A stretch of DNA of 64,000 nt from CAVREM01 sp963728825 (lineage in GTDB: Bacteria > Acidobacteriota > Vicinamibacteria > Vicinamibacterales > CAVVIG01), in assembly GCA_963728825.1 (NCBI GenBank), contig CAVSLA010000005.1, positions 248,001 to 312,000 of the forward strand, written 5' to 3'. Below are positions 1 to 9,055 of the stretch, in pieces. How positions within the stretch are numbered: the stretch's first letter is position 1; each line of letters opens with the position of its first letter. Below the pieces are notes generated by a model. It saw only the letters and a list, made by a program, of their open reading frames with translations. It did no database searches and was not told the DNA's origin. A program made the translations under genes and the position numbers.

Positions 1-72
1 GTCGTCAGTCTAACAAGGCCCAGGTATTGTGGCAAGCGCAAAGAGCAGCGCAAGTCGTTGTGGTCGTACGAC

Positions 73-1708
73 CTACGCTGCTAGTTCGCGCGCGTACATT
101 CCCTTGCTCATCGCGAGCAGCTTCTCAGCTTCGCCGAACAGGGTGATCCCGAGTTGCGCCTGCGGATCGTTGCGTGAGCAGATGCCGCTTCGCCTCGGTC
201 ACGCCAAAGACGACCTCGTCGATACGATGCCGAATCATCGTTTTGATGAAGGGCAGATCCTTCTGAAACGCCTCTTCGTCAATCTTGAGCCGCCGCGTCT
301 TCAAATGCTCGCGGAAGTCAGCCACCATCGCCTCGTCAACCGTGAAATTGCGCGATACGCTGCGACGACCCGTCGACTGCTGCGAGATCCGGGTATCGCC
401 TTCCGCGGTGAACTTCTGAGCGTAATCCTCGAATTCCTGACGCACCCACAGCATGCGTCCGAATGTCGTCGGATTGAATCCGTCGTACTGGCCGGGGATG
501 TGACGGTCCGGCTCGACGCCGCCGCCGCTGTAGACTGGCCGCCCGCCCGCCGTACGCTTCAGATCGCTCGGGTTATGGGACTTGTTCGCCTCCTGCTCCT
601 TCGACCCGTAGCTCAGGTACTCGTCGAACGACACGTCCCACGGCCGCTGAATCAGCCGCCCCGACGGCGTGTAGTAGTGCGCAGTCGTCAGCGCCAGCCC
701 CGACTCGTTCGCAATCCGGTAGACCGATTGCACGAGCGCTTTTCCGAACGTCGTCTCGCCGACGATGTAGGCGCGATCGTGGTCTTGCAGCGCGCCGCTG
801 ACGATTTCGGAAGCACTCGCGCTGTTGCGGTTCACGAGCATCACGACCGGAATGCTCTGGAAGTCTCCTTCGTCGGTCGCGCGGTAGTCCTGATCGGAAT
901 TGCTGATTCGGCCGCGCGTATAGACGACCATCTTCCCCTTGGGCAGGAAGCTGTTCGCGACCTTGATCGCCTGGTCGAGCGGTCCGCCCGGATTCTGGCG
1001 CGCGTCGAACAGCAGCCGGCGCATCCCCTGCTTCGTCAGGGCGCGCAGCGCGGCCTTGACCTCGCGATCGGTGTTCTCGCCGAAGTCCTTCATGTGGATG
1101 TACCCGGTGGTGCTGTCGATCATGAAGTAGGCGGGAACCGTGAGGATGTGCACTTCGTCGCGCGTGACCTCGAGCGGAATCAGTTGCTCGTAGCCGCGGC
1201 GCTTGACCTCGATCTTGACGGTCGTCCCTTTCGGCCCTCGCAGCTTCAGCATCGCCTGCTCGGTGGTCCATCCCTTGGCGTCTTCACCCGAGATGCGTGC
1301 GATGGCGTCGCCGCGGCGGACACCCATCTTGTAGGCCGGCGACCCCTCGAACACGCTCTGCGCCACGATGTCCCCATCGATGGCAGAGATGGTGATGCCG
1401 AGGCCGTAGTAGCGGCCCTCCTGGCGCTCACGCATCTGGGCGTATTCCTTGGGATCGAAAAAGCTGGAGTGCGGGTCGAGCGTCCCGAGCATTCCTCGAA
1501 TAGCGCTGTACACCAGACGGTCGGACGGGACCTCATCGACGTAATTGGTCTCGATCGCCCGGAGCGCCGCAACAAAGGTTTTCTGCTGTTCTGTGAGGTC
1601 GTCGTCGAGTGCCTGCGCGCGGCGCCCGAACACCCCGCCGACGAGAGGCGACAGGCCGACCGAGAGGATCAGAACGGCGACGGGACGGAATCGTCGTATA
1701 GGACGCAT
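73..1708 (-). CDS. ctpA: S41 (CtpA-like) carboxyl-terminal processing protease, frameshifted near the 3' end
   Basis: Periplasmic serine protease of the C-terminal processing family, which trims or degrades exported proteins. Residues 1-33 look like a signal peptide (hydrophobic run AVLILSVGL). A PDZ domain lies at about 95-175 (GLGITI at 103-108). The S41 core contains SASASE, with the expected nucleophile Ser298, and GETTFGK with general-base Lys323, the usual 25-residue spacing. As read, the frame stops at 125 after an unrelated tail. Removing one base near 165-176 restores DPQAQLGITLFGEAEKLL and a stop at 73-75, the normal S41 ending, so I read this as a sequence error and give the restored end. 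It is divergent from tatA with only 64 bp between them. The family is clear; the physiological substrate cannot be read from the sequence. Confidence 0.88.
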
Positions 1709-1720
1709 AGCTACCGCATC

Positions 1721-1751
1721 TTAACAGGTAAGTGTTCTATTATTCTATAAT
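1721..1751 (+). promoter_or_regulatory. candidate sigma-70 promoter for tatA-tatC
   Basis: The ctpA/tatA gap holds a consensus -10 box TATAAT at 1746-1751, preceded by TTAACA at 1721-1726 as a possible -35. The 19-bp spacer is longer than ideal. Transcription would start near 1758, giving a short leader before the tatA ATG at 1773, with GGAAAGTAGG as ribosome binding sequence. Confidence 0.5.
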
Positions 1752-1772
1752 TGGACGGAAAGTAGGTCACAT

Positions 1773-2078
1773 ATGTTGGGTTCCATAGGCATGCCCGAGC
1801 TGATGATCATTTTTGTGATCGCTCTGATCATTTTCGGGCCCCGGAAGCTGCCTGAACTGGGCCGTTCGCTGGGACGAAGCCTCTCCGAATTCAAGAAGGC
1901 CTCCAACGAGCTCCGCAGCACGCTCGAGGAGGAAATCCGCATCGAGGAACAGAAAGAGGCTGCCACCAAGGCCCAGCCCCACGCCCCGTCAGGGGGGCCC
2001 ACCGTCGCCCGCGGGGGGTCTGAGGACCCTGCCGAGTCGACCCCGCTCGGCGCCACCACGACCGATACACCCGCCTGA
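1773..2078 (+). CDS. tatA: Sec-independent translocase TatA/TatB-family subunit
   Basis: Small single-span component of the twin-arginine translocase, which exports folded proteins across the inner membrane. The 101-residue protein has the family layout: short N-terminus, hydrophobic helix at about 8-21 (PELMIIFVIALIIF), the FGPRKLPELGRSLG hinge and start of the amphipathic helix, then a charged helix and a disordered Pro/Thr/Gly-rich tail. One TatA/B-type gene next to tatC suggests either a minimal TatAC system or a separate TatB elsewhere; the FGPxKLPElgr motif alone does not separate A from B. It ends 18 bp before tatC, so the two are almost certainly co-transcribed. Confidence 0.93.
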   Translation: MLGSIGMPELMIIFVIALIIFGPRKLPELGRSLGRSLSEFKKASNELRSTLEEEIRIEEQKEAATKAQPHAPSGGPTVARGGSEDPAESTPLGATTTDTPA

Positions 2079-2096
2079 TTCCCGGGCGGTTTCACT

Positions 2097-2921
2097 ATGG
2101 CTTTAGTGCCCTTTCCCGGCGCGAAGACCGGGGCGCTCCAGGTCCCGCCGGAAGACCCGTTCGATCAGGACGAATTTGCCAGCGGCAAGATGTCGTTTCT
2201 GGAGCATCTGGAGGAGCTCCGCAAACGGATCATCAATGCCTGTCTGGGGATTCTGGTGGGTATCGGCCTGAGCCTCTTCTACATCGAAAGGATTTTCTAC
2301 TTTCTGCTCGCCCCGGCCAATGCGACCCTCCCGGAGGGGAGTAGGCTCATCTATACGCAACCGACCGAAGCGTTTACGCTGTGGGTGCAGATTTCGTTCA
2401 TCGCCGGCGCCGTCATCTCCTCCCCCTGGATCATGTATCAAGTCTGGGGGTTCATCGCCCCCGGTCTCTACGCCAATGAGAAGCGCTTCGTCGTGCCCTT
2501 CATCCTCTTCACGACCATTGGCTTCGTCGCCGGAGCGGCGTTCAATCACTACGTCGCCTATCCGTTCATCATGATCTACTTCGCGAGCTTCAACACCCCG
2601 AACCTCGTCTACATGCCGCAGCTCAGTTATGTGTTCGGGCTGTACGTGAAGATGCTCATCGGCCTGGGCATCGTCTTTCAGATGCCGACCGTCGTGTTCT
2701 TCCTTGCCAAGATGCGCGTGCTCACCGCGAAATTCCTGATCAAACAGTTCAAAATCGCTGTCCTCCTGATCTTCATCACCGCCGCCGTCATCACTCCGAC
2801 CGGCGACCCGATGACCCTGATGATCTTCGCCGCTCCGATGGTCACGCTCTACACCCTGAGCATCGGCATCGCCTGGGTGGTAGGGCCCAGGAAGCTCAAA
2901 GCCGGCGATCCGGTCGACTGA
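2097..2921 (+). CDS. tatC: Sec-independent protein translocase TatC
   Basis: Multi-span core of the Tat translocase that recognises twin-arginine signal peptides. The 274-residue protein carries the TatC signature SFLEHLEELRKRI at about 33-45 on the cytoplasmic N-terminus, six hydrophobic segments, and the conserved stretches PTEAFTLWVQISFIAG and FEMPTV-like FQMPTVVFF followed by ITPTGDPMT. The N-terminus before the signature, about 30 residues, is longer than in E. coli TatC. It follows tatA directly and is followed within 3 bp by a dispersed palindrome at 2925-2945, which could end or stabilise the transcript. Confidence 0.96.
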   Translation: MALVPFPGAKTGALQVPPEDPFDQDEFASGKMSFLEHLEELRKRIINACLGILVGIGLSLFYIERIFYFLLAPANATLPEGSRLIYTQPTEAFTLWVQISFIAGAVISSPWIMYQVWGFIAPGLYANEKRFVVPFILFTTIGFVAGAAFNHYVAYPFIMIYFASFNTPNLVYMPQLSYVFGLYVKMLIGLGIVFQMPTVVFFLAKMRVLTAKFLIKQFKIAVLLIFITAAVITPTGDPMTLMIFAAPMVTLYTLSIGIAWVVGPRKLKAGDPVD

Positions 2922-2924
2922 CGC

Positions 2925-2953
2925 GGCGGACCTGAGAGGTCCGCCCTACCTAC
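2925..2953 (+). repeat. REP-like palindrome, copy 1
   Basis: Inverted repeat with arms GGCGGACCT and AGGTCCGCC around a 3-nt loop (2925-2945), followed by CCTACCTAC. The same palindrome and the following CCTAC tail recur at 10187-10207 after aroB. Both copies sit just downstream of a coding region, as REP-type elements do; a role as terminator or 3'-end stabiliser is inference. Confidence 0.7.
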
Positions 2954-2980
2954 AAAAAGACCGCTAACTCATTGATGCGC

Positions 2981-3008
2981 TTCGAGTACAGCTCAGCCGT
3001 GCTATAAT
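2981..3008 (+). promoter_or_regulatory. candidate promoter for the OmpA-type gene
   Basis: Perfect TATAAT at 3003-3008 with a weak TTCGAG at 2981-2986 and a 16-bp spacer. The first upstream in-frame ATG (3007) overlaps this -10 box, so it cannot be the translation start; the ATG at 3040 is used instead. Confidence 0.55.
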
Positions 3009-3039
3009 GGCCGAGCTGGTCCGCTTGAGGTACAGCCCA

Positions 3040-4752
3040 ATGACGACTTCGTTCCGGAACGCTGCGATCACAATTCTGTGTTTGATATGGGCGACCGTCG
3101 CGCCTGCTCAGACGCAAACCTCTTCGACGAGCACTGCCCAACCGGCGTCGGATTCCTCGGCCACCCGACCTGCGACGACGACGTTCCATGGTGATACCGG
3201 TCTCTGGTTCGTGCCGACCGCCGAGATTCTCGGTGACCGGAACTGGTCGGCGAGCTTTTACCGGCGTGGAACCAATTACGTCCCGGGTTTCACCAACGTC
3301 GGCGACTTCGCCGGCACGTTCGCGTACGGCATCAGGGACCGCGCCGAGATCTTCGGATCGTTTCTGTTCGATACACGGATCGATCGCGACCTGCGTCCGC
3401 TCTTCTCGAGCGACCCCGACGTTGGGGGGATCGTCGATCGCTACCCGTACAACAATCGCGGCTGGACCGGCAACAACGTCGGCGACCTGTTCGTCGGCGT
3501 GAAGTTCAATCTGTTGTCCGAGTTCCGCATGCAACCTGCCGCCCTCGCTCTGCGCGGCATCATCAAACTACCGACCGGTGACCAGGACGCGGGCGTGTCG
3601 ACCGGGAAGACCGATGTCGGATTTGATTTGATCGTGAGCAAGGAGGCCGGCGGCATCGTCGATGTCACCGGCTTTGGTGGTTACGAAGTGCGCGGCCAGC
3701 CTGACGATCTCGACGCCCCCGGCGGAGCGTTCCGATGGGGCGCGGGCGCCGGCTTCCCGTCGCGCAGCCCGATTCGCGGCATCTTCGAGTTGACGGGCAA
3801 CATTCCGAGCGGCGACTCGGCGACCTTTACCGGCCCGCGAATCCTGAGCATCGACAACAGCCTGCCGCCGATCACTTCCTCCGTGAACAGCGCGACGATC
3901 GCGACCGCGGGCATCACCTGGCAACATCGCAATGGCTTTTTCATCGGCGGCGGCCTCGGCTGGAACCTGCCGATGAAAGATCGGGACCCGTTCGGCACCG
4001 ATGACGACACGCTCGGCAGCATCGGAGACTTCGCCGACTGGCAGGTCCGTCTCGGCTTCCATCCAGGCGTCCGGATTTTCGTTCCACCGCCGCCACCACC
4101 AGCGCCGACGCCGCCACCACCCGGACCGGCGCCCAATCGTCCGCCGACGGTGCAGGCACGGTGCGAGCCGTGCACCGTCGAAGTGGGCCGGCCATCGACG
4201 GTCACCGCAGACGCCAAGGATCCCGACGGCGACACCGTGACGTATCGCTGGACCGCGCCGTCGGGGACGCTCCAGAATCCGGGCGACCGGCAGACGCTCT
4301 GGACGGCCCCGCAACAGGAAGGGCCGGTCCAGGTGACGGTAACCGCCAGCGACGGCAAAGGCGGCACGGCGTCGAGCAGCGTCACGATTCAGGTCATCCG
4401 CCCTGCGGTCATCGAGCTCACCTTCGACGATGTGTACTTCGACTTCGACCGGTCAACCCTCCGGCCCGAGGCATTGCGGCTGCTGGACGATGCCATCACC
4501 AAGCTGCAGGCGAATCCCGGTCGGAACATCGTGATCGAAGGACACACGTGCAACATCGGCACAGCGGAGTACAACCTGGCGCTGGGCGATCGACGTGCGT
4601 CCAGTGTTCGCCAGTACCTGGTGTCGCGGGGTGTTGGCGCGGGACGCCTCGAAGTGCGGAGCTTCGGCGAGGAACGCCCACGGCACGACAACGCGCGTGA
4701 GGAAACGCGCCGTCTGAACCGGCGCGCCGCGCTCGTCGTCCGCGTGCAGTAG
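3040..4752 (+). CDS. beta-barrel protein with PKD/Ig-like and C-terminal OmpA domain
   Basis: Large cell-envelope protein, 570 residues from the ATG at 3040. A signal peptide covers about residues 1-24 (AITILCLIWATVAPAQ). Residues about 45-345 are Gly/aromatic-rich with alternating hydrophobicity, as in an outer-membrane barrel. A proline-rich linker follows at about 349-369, then a PKD/Ig-like domain (DPDGDTVTYRW) to about 453, then an OmpA/Pal peptidoglycan-binding domain with VYFDFDRSTL, EGHT and EYNLALGDRRA. The four-part layout implies an outer-membrane protein tethered to peptidoglycan. CEPC in the PKD domain could form a disulfide. A strong hairpin 5 bp after the stop suggests a monocistronic unit. 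The ligand or transport role is unknown. Confidence 0.85.
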   Translation: MTTSFRNAAITILCLIWATVAPAQTQTSSTSTAQPASDSSATRPATTTFHGDTGLWFVPTAEILGDRNWSASFYRRGTNYVPGFTNVGDFAGTFAYGIRDRAEIFGSFLFDTRIDRDLRPLFSSDPDVGGIVDRYPYNNRGWTGNNVGDLFVGVKFNLLSEFRMQPAALALRGIIKLPTGDQDAGVSTGKTDVGFDLIVSKEAGGIVDVTGFGGYEVRGQPDDLDAPGGAFRWGAGAGFPSRSPIRGIFELTGNIPSGDSATFTGPRILSIDNSLPPITSSVNSATIATAGITWQHRNGFFIGGGLGWNLPMKDRDPFGTDDDTLGSIGDFADWQVRLGFHPGVRIFVPPPPPPAPTPPPPGPAPNRPPTVQARCEPCTVEVGRPSTVTADAKDPDGDTVTYRWTAPSGTLQNPGDRQTLWTAPQQEGPVQVTVTASDGKGGTASSSVTIQVIRPAVIELTFDDVYFDFDRSTLRPEALRLLDDAITKLQANPGRNIVIEGHTCNIGTAEYNLALGDRRASSVRQYLVSRGVGAGRLEVRSFGEERPRHDNAREETRRLNRRAALVVRVQ

Positions 4753-4757
4753 AAACG

Positions 4758-4785
4758 GTGTCGGGCCCGGGCCTGGGCCCGACAC
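4758..4785 (+). terminator. intrinsic terminator after the OmpA-domain gene
   Basis: Perfect 11-bp stem with arms GTGTCGGGCCC and GGGCCCGACAC and a 6-nt loop, followed by a T-enriched stretch (CGGTTTTCATTT). Confidence 0.75.
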
Positions 4786-4811
4786 TCGGTTTTCATTTAC
4801 GATCGCCAGCG

Positions 4812-5855
4812 TTGGCGATTCGTCTATCAGCCTCCCATCAGATCCGCAGGCTCGTGGCGGACCTGTCTTCGGACCAGCCGGCGACCCGCGATGCGGCCAG
4901 CGCCCGACTGACGGTGTTCGGCGCCCGTGCCGCCGAGCCATTGACCTCTCTCATTACGGATCCGACGGCTTCGCCCATCGCCCGAAGCGCGGCCCTTCGC
5001 ATCTTCGAGGCAACCGCCGATCCGCGAGGCTTCGACGCGGCGATGGGTGCGACGAACGATCCGCGCGCCGACGTCAGCCAGGCGGCGATTGGCGCCCTTC
5101 GTCCGCATCTGCGCGGAGGCCGGGGCGCGTCCGCGGTCGACCGGCTCACGGTCATCGCGCTCGATCGGGAGCGGCCGCCTGCCGTTCGCGAAGGCGCGAT
5201 AAGCGCACTGCTCACTCTTGAAAAGGCTTCGGTACGACCGCTTCTGAAGGCGTTGACGGCCGACCCGACGCCCGCCATTGCCGCGCTTGCCACGAGTCAG
5301 ACAGGTGTCAGCGCAAAAGACCGGAGCGCTTCTCTGCTCGTCGACGCCGGCACCGGCGACCTCCCCCGGGATGCCGAGGCCCTGCGCACGGCCATCACCA
5401 GCAGCGGAGATCAACTGACGCTGCCGGCGATGCTCGCGTTGATCGAGAAGATCCGGGACCGGGAACGATCGGCGTCACCAACCGACCGCGCCCGATGGGT
5501 GGCGGCCCGAGCCGCAGGACACGCCATCCTCGCGAGCCGCGGCAGCCGCATTGCGCTCTATGACCTGCGTGAGTCGATCGAACGGGCGAAAGAACCCTTG
5601 CCCGTTACGTTCCTGACGGCGCTGAACGCCATCGGTGACGCGACCTGCCTTGAATCGATCGCCGTTGCCTACAGCGCCGCCAGGCGCCACGTTGACGACT
5701 GGTGGCGCGATCACCTCGCGGAGCTGTTTCGAAAAATCGTTCGCCGGGAACGGCTCACCCGCCGGCACGCCGTGGTGCGGCGAATCGCTCAGCGCTGGCC
5801 GCGCGTGCTGGAAGAACTGTGGGGACCGGCCGCGAGCCGGCCGGCCCGGCGCTAG
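4812..5855 (+). CDS. HEAT-repeat-like protein
   Basis: Cytoplasmic all-helical protein of about 347 residues with no signal peptide or membrane span. Repeating helical pairs of the form DPTASPIARSAALRIFEATADPRG, DPRADVSQAAIGALRPHLRG and RPPAVREGAISALLTLEKAS match HEAT/armadillo-type repeats and suggest a protein-binding scaffold. The start is uncertain. The open frame extends upstream to 4758, but those codons lie in the terminator hairpin, so I take TTG 4812; GTG 4854 is the alternative. The C-terminal third is Arg/Trp-rich (RRHVDDWWRDHLAELFRKIVRRER). It converges on proS, the stops overlapping by 4 bp. No specific function can be assigned. Confidence 0.7.
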   Translation: MAIRLSASHQIRRLVADLSSDQPATRDAASARLTVFGARAAEPLTSLITDPTASPIARSAALRIFEATADPRGFDAAMGATNDPRADVSQAAIGALRPHLRGGRGASAVDRLTVIALDRERPPAVREGAISALLTLEKASVRPLLKALTADPTPAIAALATSQTGVSAKDRSASLLVDAGTGDLPRDAEALRTAITSSGDQLTLPAMLALIEKIRDRERSASPTDRARWVAARAAGHAILASRGSRIALYDLRESIERAKEPLPVTFLTALNAIGDATCLESIAVAYSAARRHVDDWWRDHLAELFRKIVRRERLTRRHAVVRRIAQRWPRVLEELWGPAASRPARR

Positions 5856-7297
5856 TACGCCTTCGCGAACCAGGCCTCGGCGCTGGCCGGCTGGTCACAG
5901 CGGATACACGAACCGGTCGGCGTCGCGGCATCAAGCGGCATGTTGCGAATCGTCGCCTGCGTGTCGGTTTTGATCTGCGCTTCACACTCCGCCGAGCCGC
6001 ACCAGGACGCGATGACGAAGCCAGGACGACCTTCCATGACCGCCTTGAACGCATCGTAGCTGTCGACCCGCTGTGTCCGCTCGTCGCGGAACAGCACCGC
6101 GCGTTCGAGCATGGTCCGCTGAATGTCTTCCAGGAGCTCCGTCACCGTGGCGGTGAGCTTGTCCATCGGGACGGCGATCTTCTCGCGCGTATCCCGCCGC
6201 GCCAGCAGCACCTGGGACTTCTCGATGTCCTTCGGCCCGATCTCGAGCCGGAGCGGAACGCCGCGAAGCTCCCACTCGGAAAATTTCCACCCGGGCCGCT
6301 CGTCACGTTCGTCGAGCGTGACGCGAACGCCAGCCTGCCGCAGCTGCCGCTGGAGATCCTGCGCGCGCGGCAGAACCGTCTCGCGCCAGTTGTCTCGGCC
6401 GATCGGCACGACGACCACCTGATACGGCGCAACGCGCGGTGGCAGCACGAGGCCGCTGTCGTCGCCGTGGGTCATGATCACAGCCCCGACCAGGCGGGTC
6501 GTCACACCCCACGAGGTGCCCCAGACATGCTGAACCGACTTGTCGCGCGCCTGGAACGTGATGTCGAACGCCTTGGCGAAATTCTGGCCGAGGTTGTGCG
6601 AGGTGCCGGCCTGCAGTGCGCGTCCGTCGCCCATGAGCGCCTCAATCGAATAGGTGCGCAGCGCGCCCGCGAACTTCTCGCTCTCTGACTTGCGGCCCTT
6701 CACCACCGGCACGGCGAGCGTCGACTCGCAGACGTTCGCATACAAATCGAGGATCTTCAGGGTCTCGGCCTCCGCCTCTTCAGCCGTCTCGTGGGCGGTA
6801 TGCCCTTCCTGCCAGAGAAACTCCGTCGTCCGCAGGAAGGGACGGGTGACCTTCTCCCATCGAACGACGTTCGCCCACTGATTGATCAGGATGGGCAGGT
6901 CGCGCCAACCCTGGACCCATTTCGCGTACATCGTGCCGATGATCGCCTCGGACGTCGGGCGCACGACCAGCCGCTCCTCGAGCTCTTCCCCGCCGCCGTG
7001 AGTGACGTAGGCGACCTGCGGCGAGAAGCCCTCGACATGTTCGGCTTCCTTATGCAGAAGCCCTTCGGGGATGAACAAGGGGAAGTAGGCGTTCACGTGC
7101 CCGGTCTCCTTGATCCGCGCATCGAGCTCCTGCTGCAGCAGCTCCCAGATGGCGTAACCGTACGGCCGAATCACCATGCAACCCTTGACGGGCGAATAGT
7201 CGGCCAGCTCGGCACGGCGCACGACGTCGAGGTACCACTGCGAGAAGTCCTGAGACCGTGGCGTGATCTCGGTGACGAAGTTCTCATTCTTGGCCAT
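5852..7297 (-). CDS. proS: prolyl-tRNA synthetase, archaeal/eukaryote-like short type
   Basis: Charges tRNA-Pro with proline in the cytoplasm. The 481-residue length, absence of the YbaK-type editing insertion, and C-terminal zinc-binding-like tail (WCGSAECE, GSCIRCDQ, terminal AKAY) mark the short archaeal/eukaryotic ProS form, also found in several bacterial phyla. Class II motifs are clear: RPTSE at 113-117, and motif 2 FLRTTEFLWQEGHTAH at about 154-169. I chose ATG 7297 (MAKNENFVTEITPRSQDFSQWYLDVV) because the family starts there, although the frame is open further upstream. The start overlaps the 3' end of nadB by 14 nt, suggesting coupling. It is the only complete aminoacyl-tRNA synthetase in the window. 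Confidence 0.96.
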   Translation of the reverse strand: MAKNENFVTEITPRSQDFSQWYLDVVRRAELADYSPVKGCMVIRPYGYAIWELLQQELDARIKETGHVNAYFPLFIPEGLLHKEAEHVEGFSPQVAYVTHGGGEELEERLVVRPTSEAIIGTMYAKWVQGWRDLPILINQWANVVRWEKVTRPFLRTTEFLWQEGHTAHETAEEAEAETLKILDLYANVCESTLAVPVVKGRKSESEKFAGALRTYSIEALMGDGRALQAGTSHNLGQNFAKAFDITFQARDKSVQHVWGTSWGVTTRLVGAVIMTHGDDSGLVLPPRVAPYQVVVVPIGRDNWRETVLPRAQDLQRQLRQAGVRVTLDERDERPGWKFSEWELRGVPLRLEIGPKDIEKSQVLLARRDTREKIAVPMDKLTATVTELLEDIQRTMLERAVLFRDERTQRVDSYDAFKAVMEGRPGFVIASWCGSAECEAQIKTDTQATIRNMPLDAATPTGSCIRCDQPASAEAWFAKAY

Positions 7298-8903
7298 AGT
7301 TATCGCGTTGATCCGTGAGATGGACCTTCCAGTGTAGATCGTCGCGCGCGGGGAAGTCCTCGCGGTAGTGACCACCGCGGCTTTCTTCGCGCCGGAGCGC
7401 GGCACGCGCCACGAGACGGGCGACGGTTGCCAGGTTGAAGCGGCGATGGGTCTCAGCGGTCGCGGTCGATGCCGCGGCCTCCCCCGCCGCTCGTGCACAA
7501 GCGGCCTCCAGCTGCTCGAGTGCCTGTTCGAGCGCGTCGTGCTCGCGGAACAGACCCGCAGCGCGCCACATCAGATCCCGTATATCGATCTCGTGGTGAC
7601 CGGCGACAGGAAGGTGCAAGCTGGAGCCAGAAGGGGCGGACGCCTTTCCAGCCCTCAGCCCTGAGCCCTCAGCCCTGACGCGATCGGGCCTCAGCTCCGC
7701 CGCCCGCGGGTGCTGCAGCATTGCCACGGCGGCCCGGGCGCCGAACACCAGCCCTTCGAGCAGCGAGTTGCTGGCCAGCCGATTGGCGCCGTGGACCCCC
7801 GTGCAGGCAGTCTCACCTGCCGCGTACAACCCCGGCAGCGACGTGCGCGCCCATTCGTCGGTGTCGATCCCCCCCATGACATAGTGAGCGGCCGGGCCGA
7901 CCGGAATCGGGTCCTTCGCCAGGTCCAGACCAACCTGACGGCACATCGCGGCGATCGTCGGAAATCGATCGCGGATGTTCGCCGTCAGATGCGCAAGGCT
8001 GAGGAAGACCGCCCCGCCCGTGCGAGCCGACTCCCGGACGATACTGCGCGCGACGACGTCGCGGGGAGCCAGGTCGGCGTCGGGATGATAGCGGGTCATG
8101 AAGGGCTCGCCGGCCGCGTTCACGAGCCGGGCGCCTTCGCCGCGAACCGCCTCGGAAATGAGAAAGCGTGGCGCCCCTGGATAGTGCAGCGCTGTCGGGT
8201 GAAACTGGACGAACTCGAGGTCGCAGACGCGGGCACCGGCGTGGTAGGCGAGCGCGATGCCGTCTCCGGTCGCCACGGCCGGGTTGGTCGTCTCGCGAAA
8301 CAACTGACCGGCGCCGCCGGTCGCCAACAACGTTCGAGATGATCGAACCGTATGGCGGCGACCGTCGCTGTCGAAATAGGTCACGCCGCACACCACGCCC
8401 TCCTCGAGCACGAGGCCAGTCACGAGCGCGTGATTCACGGTCTGCACCGCTCCGAGGCTCTGAACCCGTTCCCAGAGCGTCCGGCCAATCTCCCGGCCGG
8501 TGGAATCGCCGGCATGCAGAATCCGGCGAACGCTGTGCGCCGCCTCGAGTCCGAGCGCGACCGTCCCGTTCGTCGCGCGATCGAATCCGGTGCCCCAGTC
8601 GACCAGCTCGCGGACGTACTGCGGCCCCTCGTCGCACAGGATCCTCACCGCCGCCTCGTCGCAGAGTCCGTCGCCGGCGCGCATCGTGTCGGCGGCGTGC
8701 AGCGCGGGGCTGTCGTCGGCGCCGATGGCGGCCGCAATCCCCCCCTGCGCGTAGCCGGTATTGCTTTCCGAGGGGTCTGCCTTGGTGAGAATGAGCACGC
8801 GGCCCCGTGGCGCGAGCGCGATCGACGCACGAAGCCCCGCGATACCGCTCCCCACGATGATGAAGTCGAAGTCGAGATCCGAGGGCTGGAGAGCGGCGGT
8901 CAC
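7284..8903 (-). CDS. nadB: L-aspartate oxidase
   Basis: FAD enzyme that oxidises L-aspartate to iminoaspartate, the first step of de novo NAD synthesis. The 539-residue protein has the N-terminal dinucleotide fold (IIVGSGIAGL, 15-24), the flavin/substrate segment SNTGYAQGGIAAA, FHPTAL, the R-G-EGARLVN region, HGANRLASNSLLEGLVFG near the end of the FAD domain, and a C-terminal helical fumarate-reductase-type domain. The start is GTG. At about residues 410-419, between the two domains, four exact or near-exact 7-bp repeats (7649-7676) are translated in frame, adding a short Gly/Ser/Ala-rich insert. nadA and nadC are not in the window. It overlaps the proS start. Confidence 0.95.
   Translation of the reverse strand: MTAALQPSDLDFDFIIVGSGIAGLRASIALAPRGRVLILTKADPSESNTGYAQGGIAAAIGADDSPALHAADTMRAGDGLCDEAAVRILCDEGPQYVRELVDWGTGFDRATNGTVALGLEAAHSVRRILHAGDSTGREIGRTLWERVQSLGAVQTVNHALVTGLVLEEGVVCGVTYFDSDGRRHTVRSSRTLLATGGAGQLFRETTNPAVATGDGIALAYHAGARVCDLEFVQFHPTALHYPGAPRFLISEAVRGEGARLVNAAGEPFMTRYHPDADLAPRDVVARSIVRESARTGGAVFLSLAHLTANIRDRFPTIAAMCRQVGLDLAKDPIPVGPAAHYVMGGIDTDEWARTSLPGLYAAGETACTGVHGANRLASNSLLEGLVFGARAAVAMLQHPRAAELRPDRVRAEGSGLRAGKASAPSGSSLHLPVAGHHEIDIRDLMWRAAGLFREHDALEQALEQLEAACARAAGEAAASTATAETHRRFNLATVARLVARAALRREESRGGHYREDFPARDDLHWKVHLTDQRDNYGQE
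7649..7676. repeat. in-frame heptamer array inside nadB
   Basis: Four tandem 7-bp units, CAGCCCT CAGCCCT GAGCCCT CAGCCCT on the plus strand, lie inside nadB in the loop between the FAD and C-terminal domains. The unit resembles the AGCCCTT repeats near rpmJ (61712-61738). Twenty-eight bases cannot alone preserve a frame, so flanking sequence must make up the rest of the insertion. Confidence 0.85.
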
Positions 8904-9025
8904 TATCGTCCGGGTGCTATCCTAACATCCGCTTCCCGAACGCGAGGACGACGACCGCACGACGCGGAGGACGTTTTCCCGTCCTGTTCCCGATACACGC
9001 GAGCGCCACGGTGCGAGCGTGTCGC

Positions 9026-9047
9026 GCGCGGGGGTGGGGCCCCGCGC
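9026..9047 (+). repeat. short GGGGTGGGGCCCC hairpin upstream of aroB
   Basis: GC-rich hairpin GCGCGGGGGTGGGGCCCCGC ending 9 nt before the aroB ATG. Its core matches, in the same sense relative to the downstream gene, the longer elements upstream of pilS and rplQ. The rest of the 152-bp nadB/aroB gap (8904-9055) also holds a small AGGACG-CGTCCT hairpin near 8970 but no clear sigma-70 promoter. Confidence 0.55.
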
Positions 9048-9055
9048 ATTCAAAC

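Noticed and set aside
3007..3039. ATG 3007 as start of the OmpA-domain protein
   Set aside because: It overlaps the TATAAT box, so it would be upstream of the transcription start.
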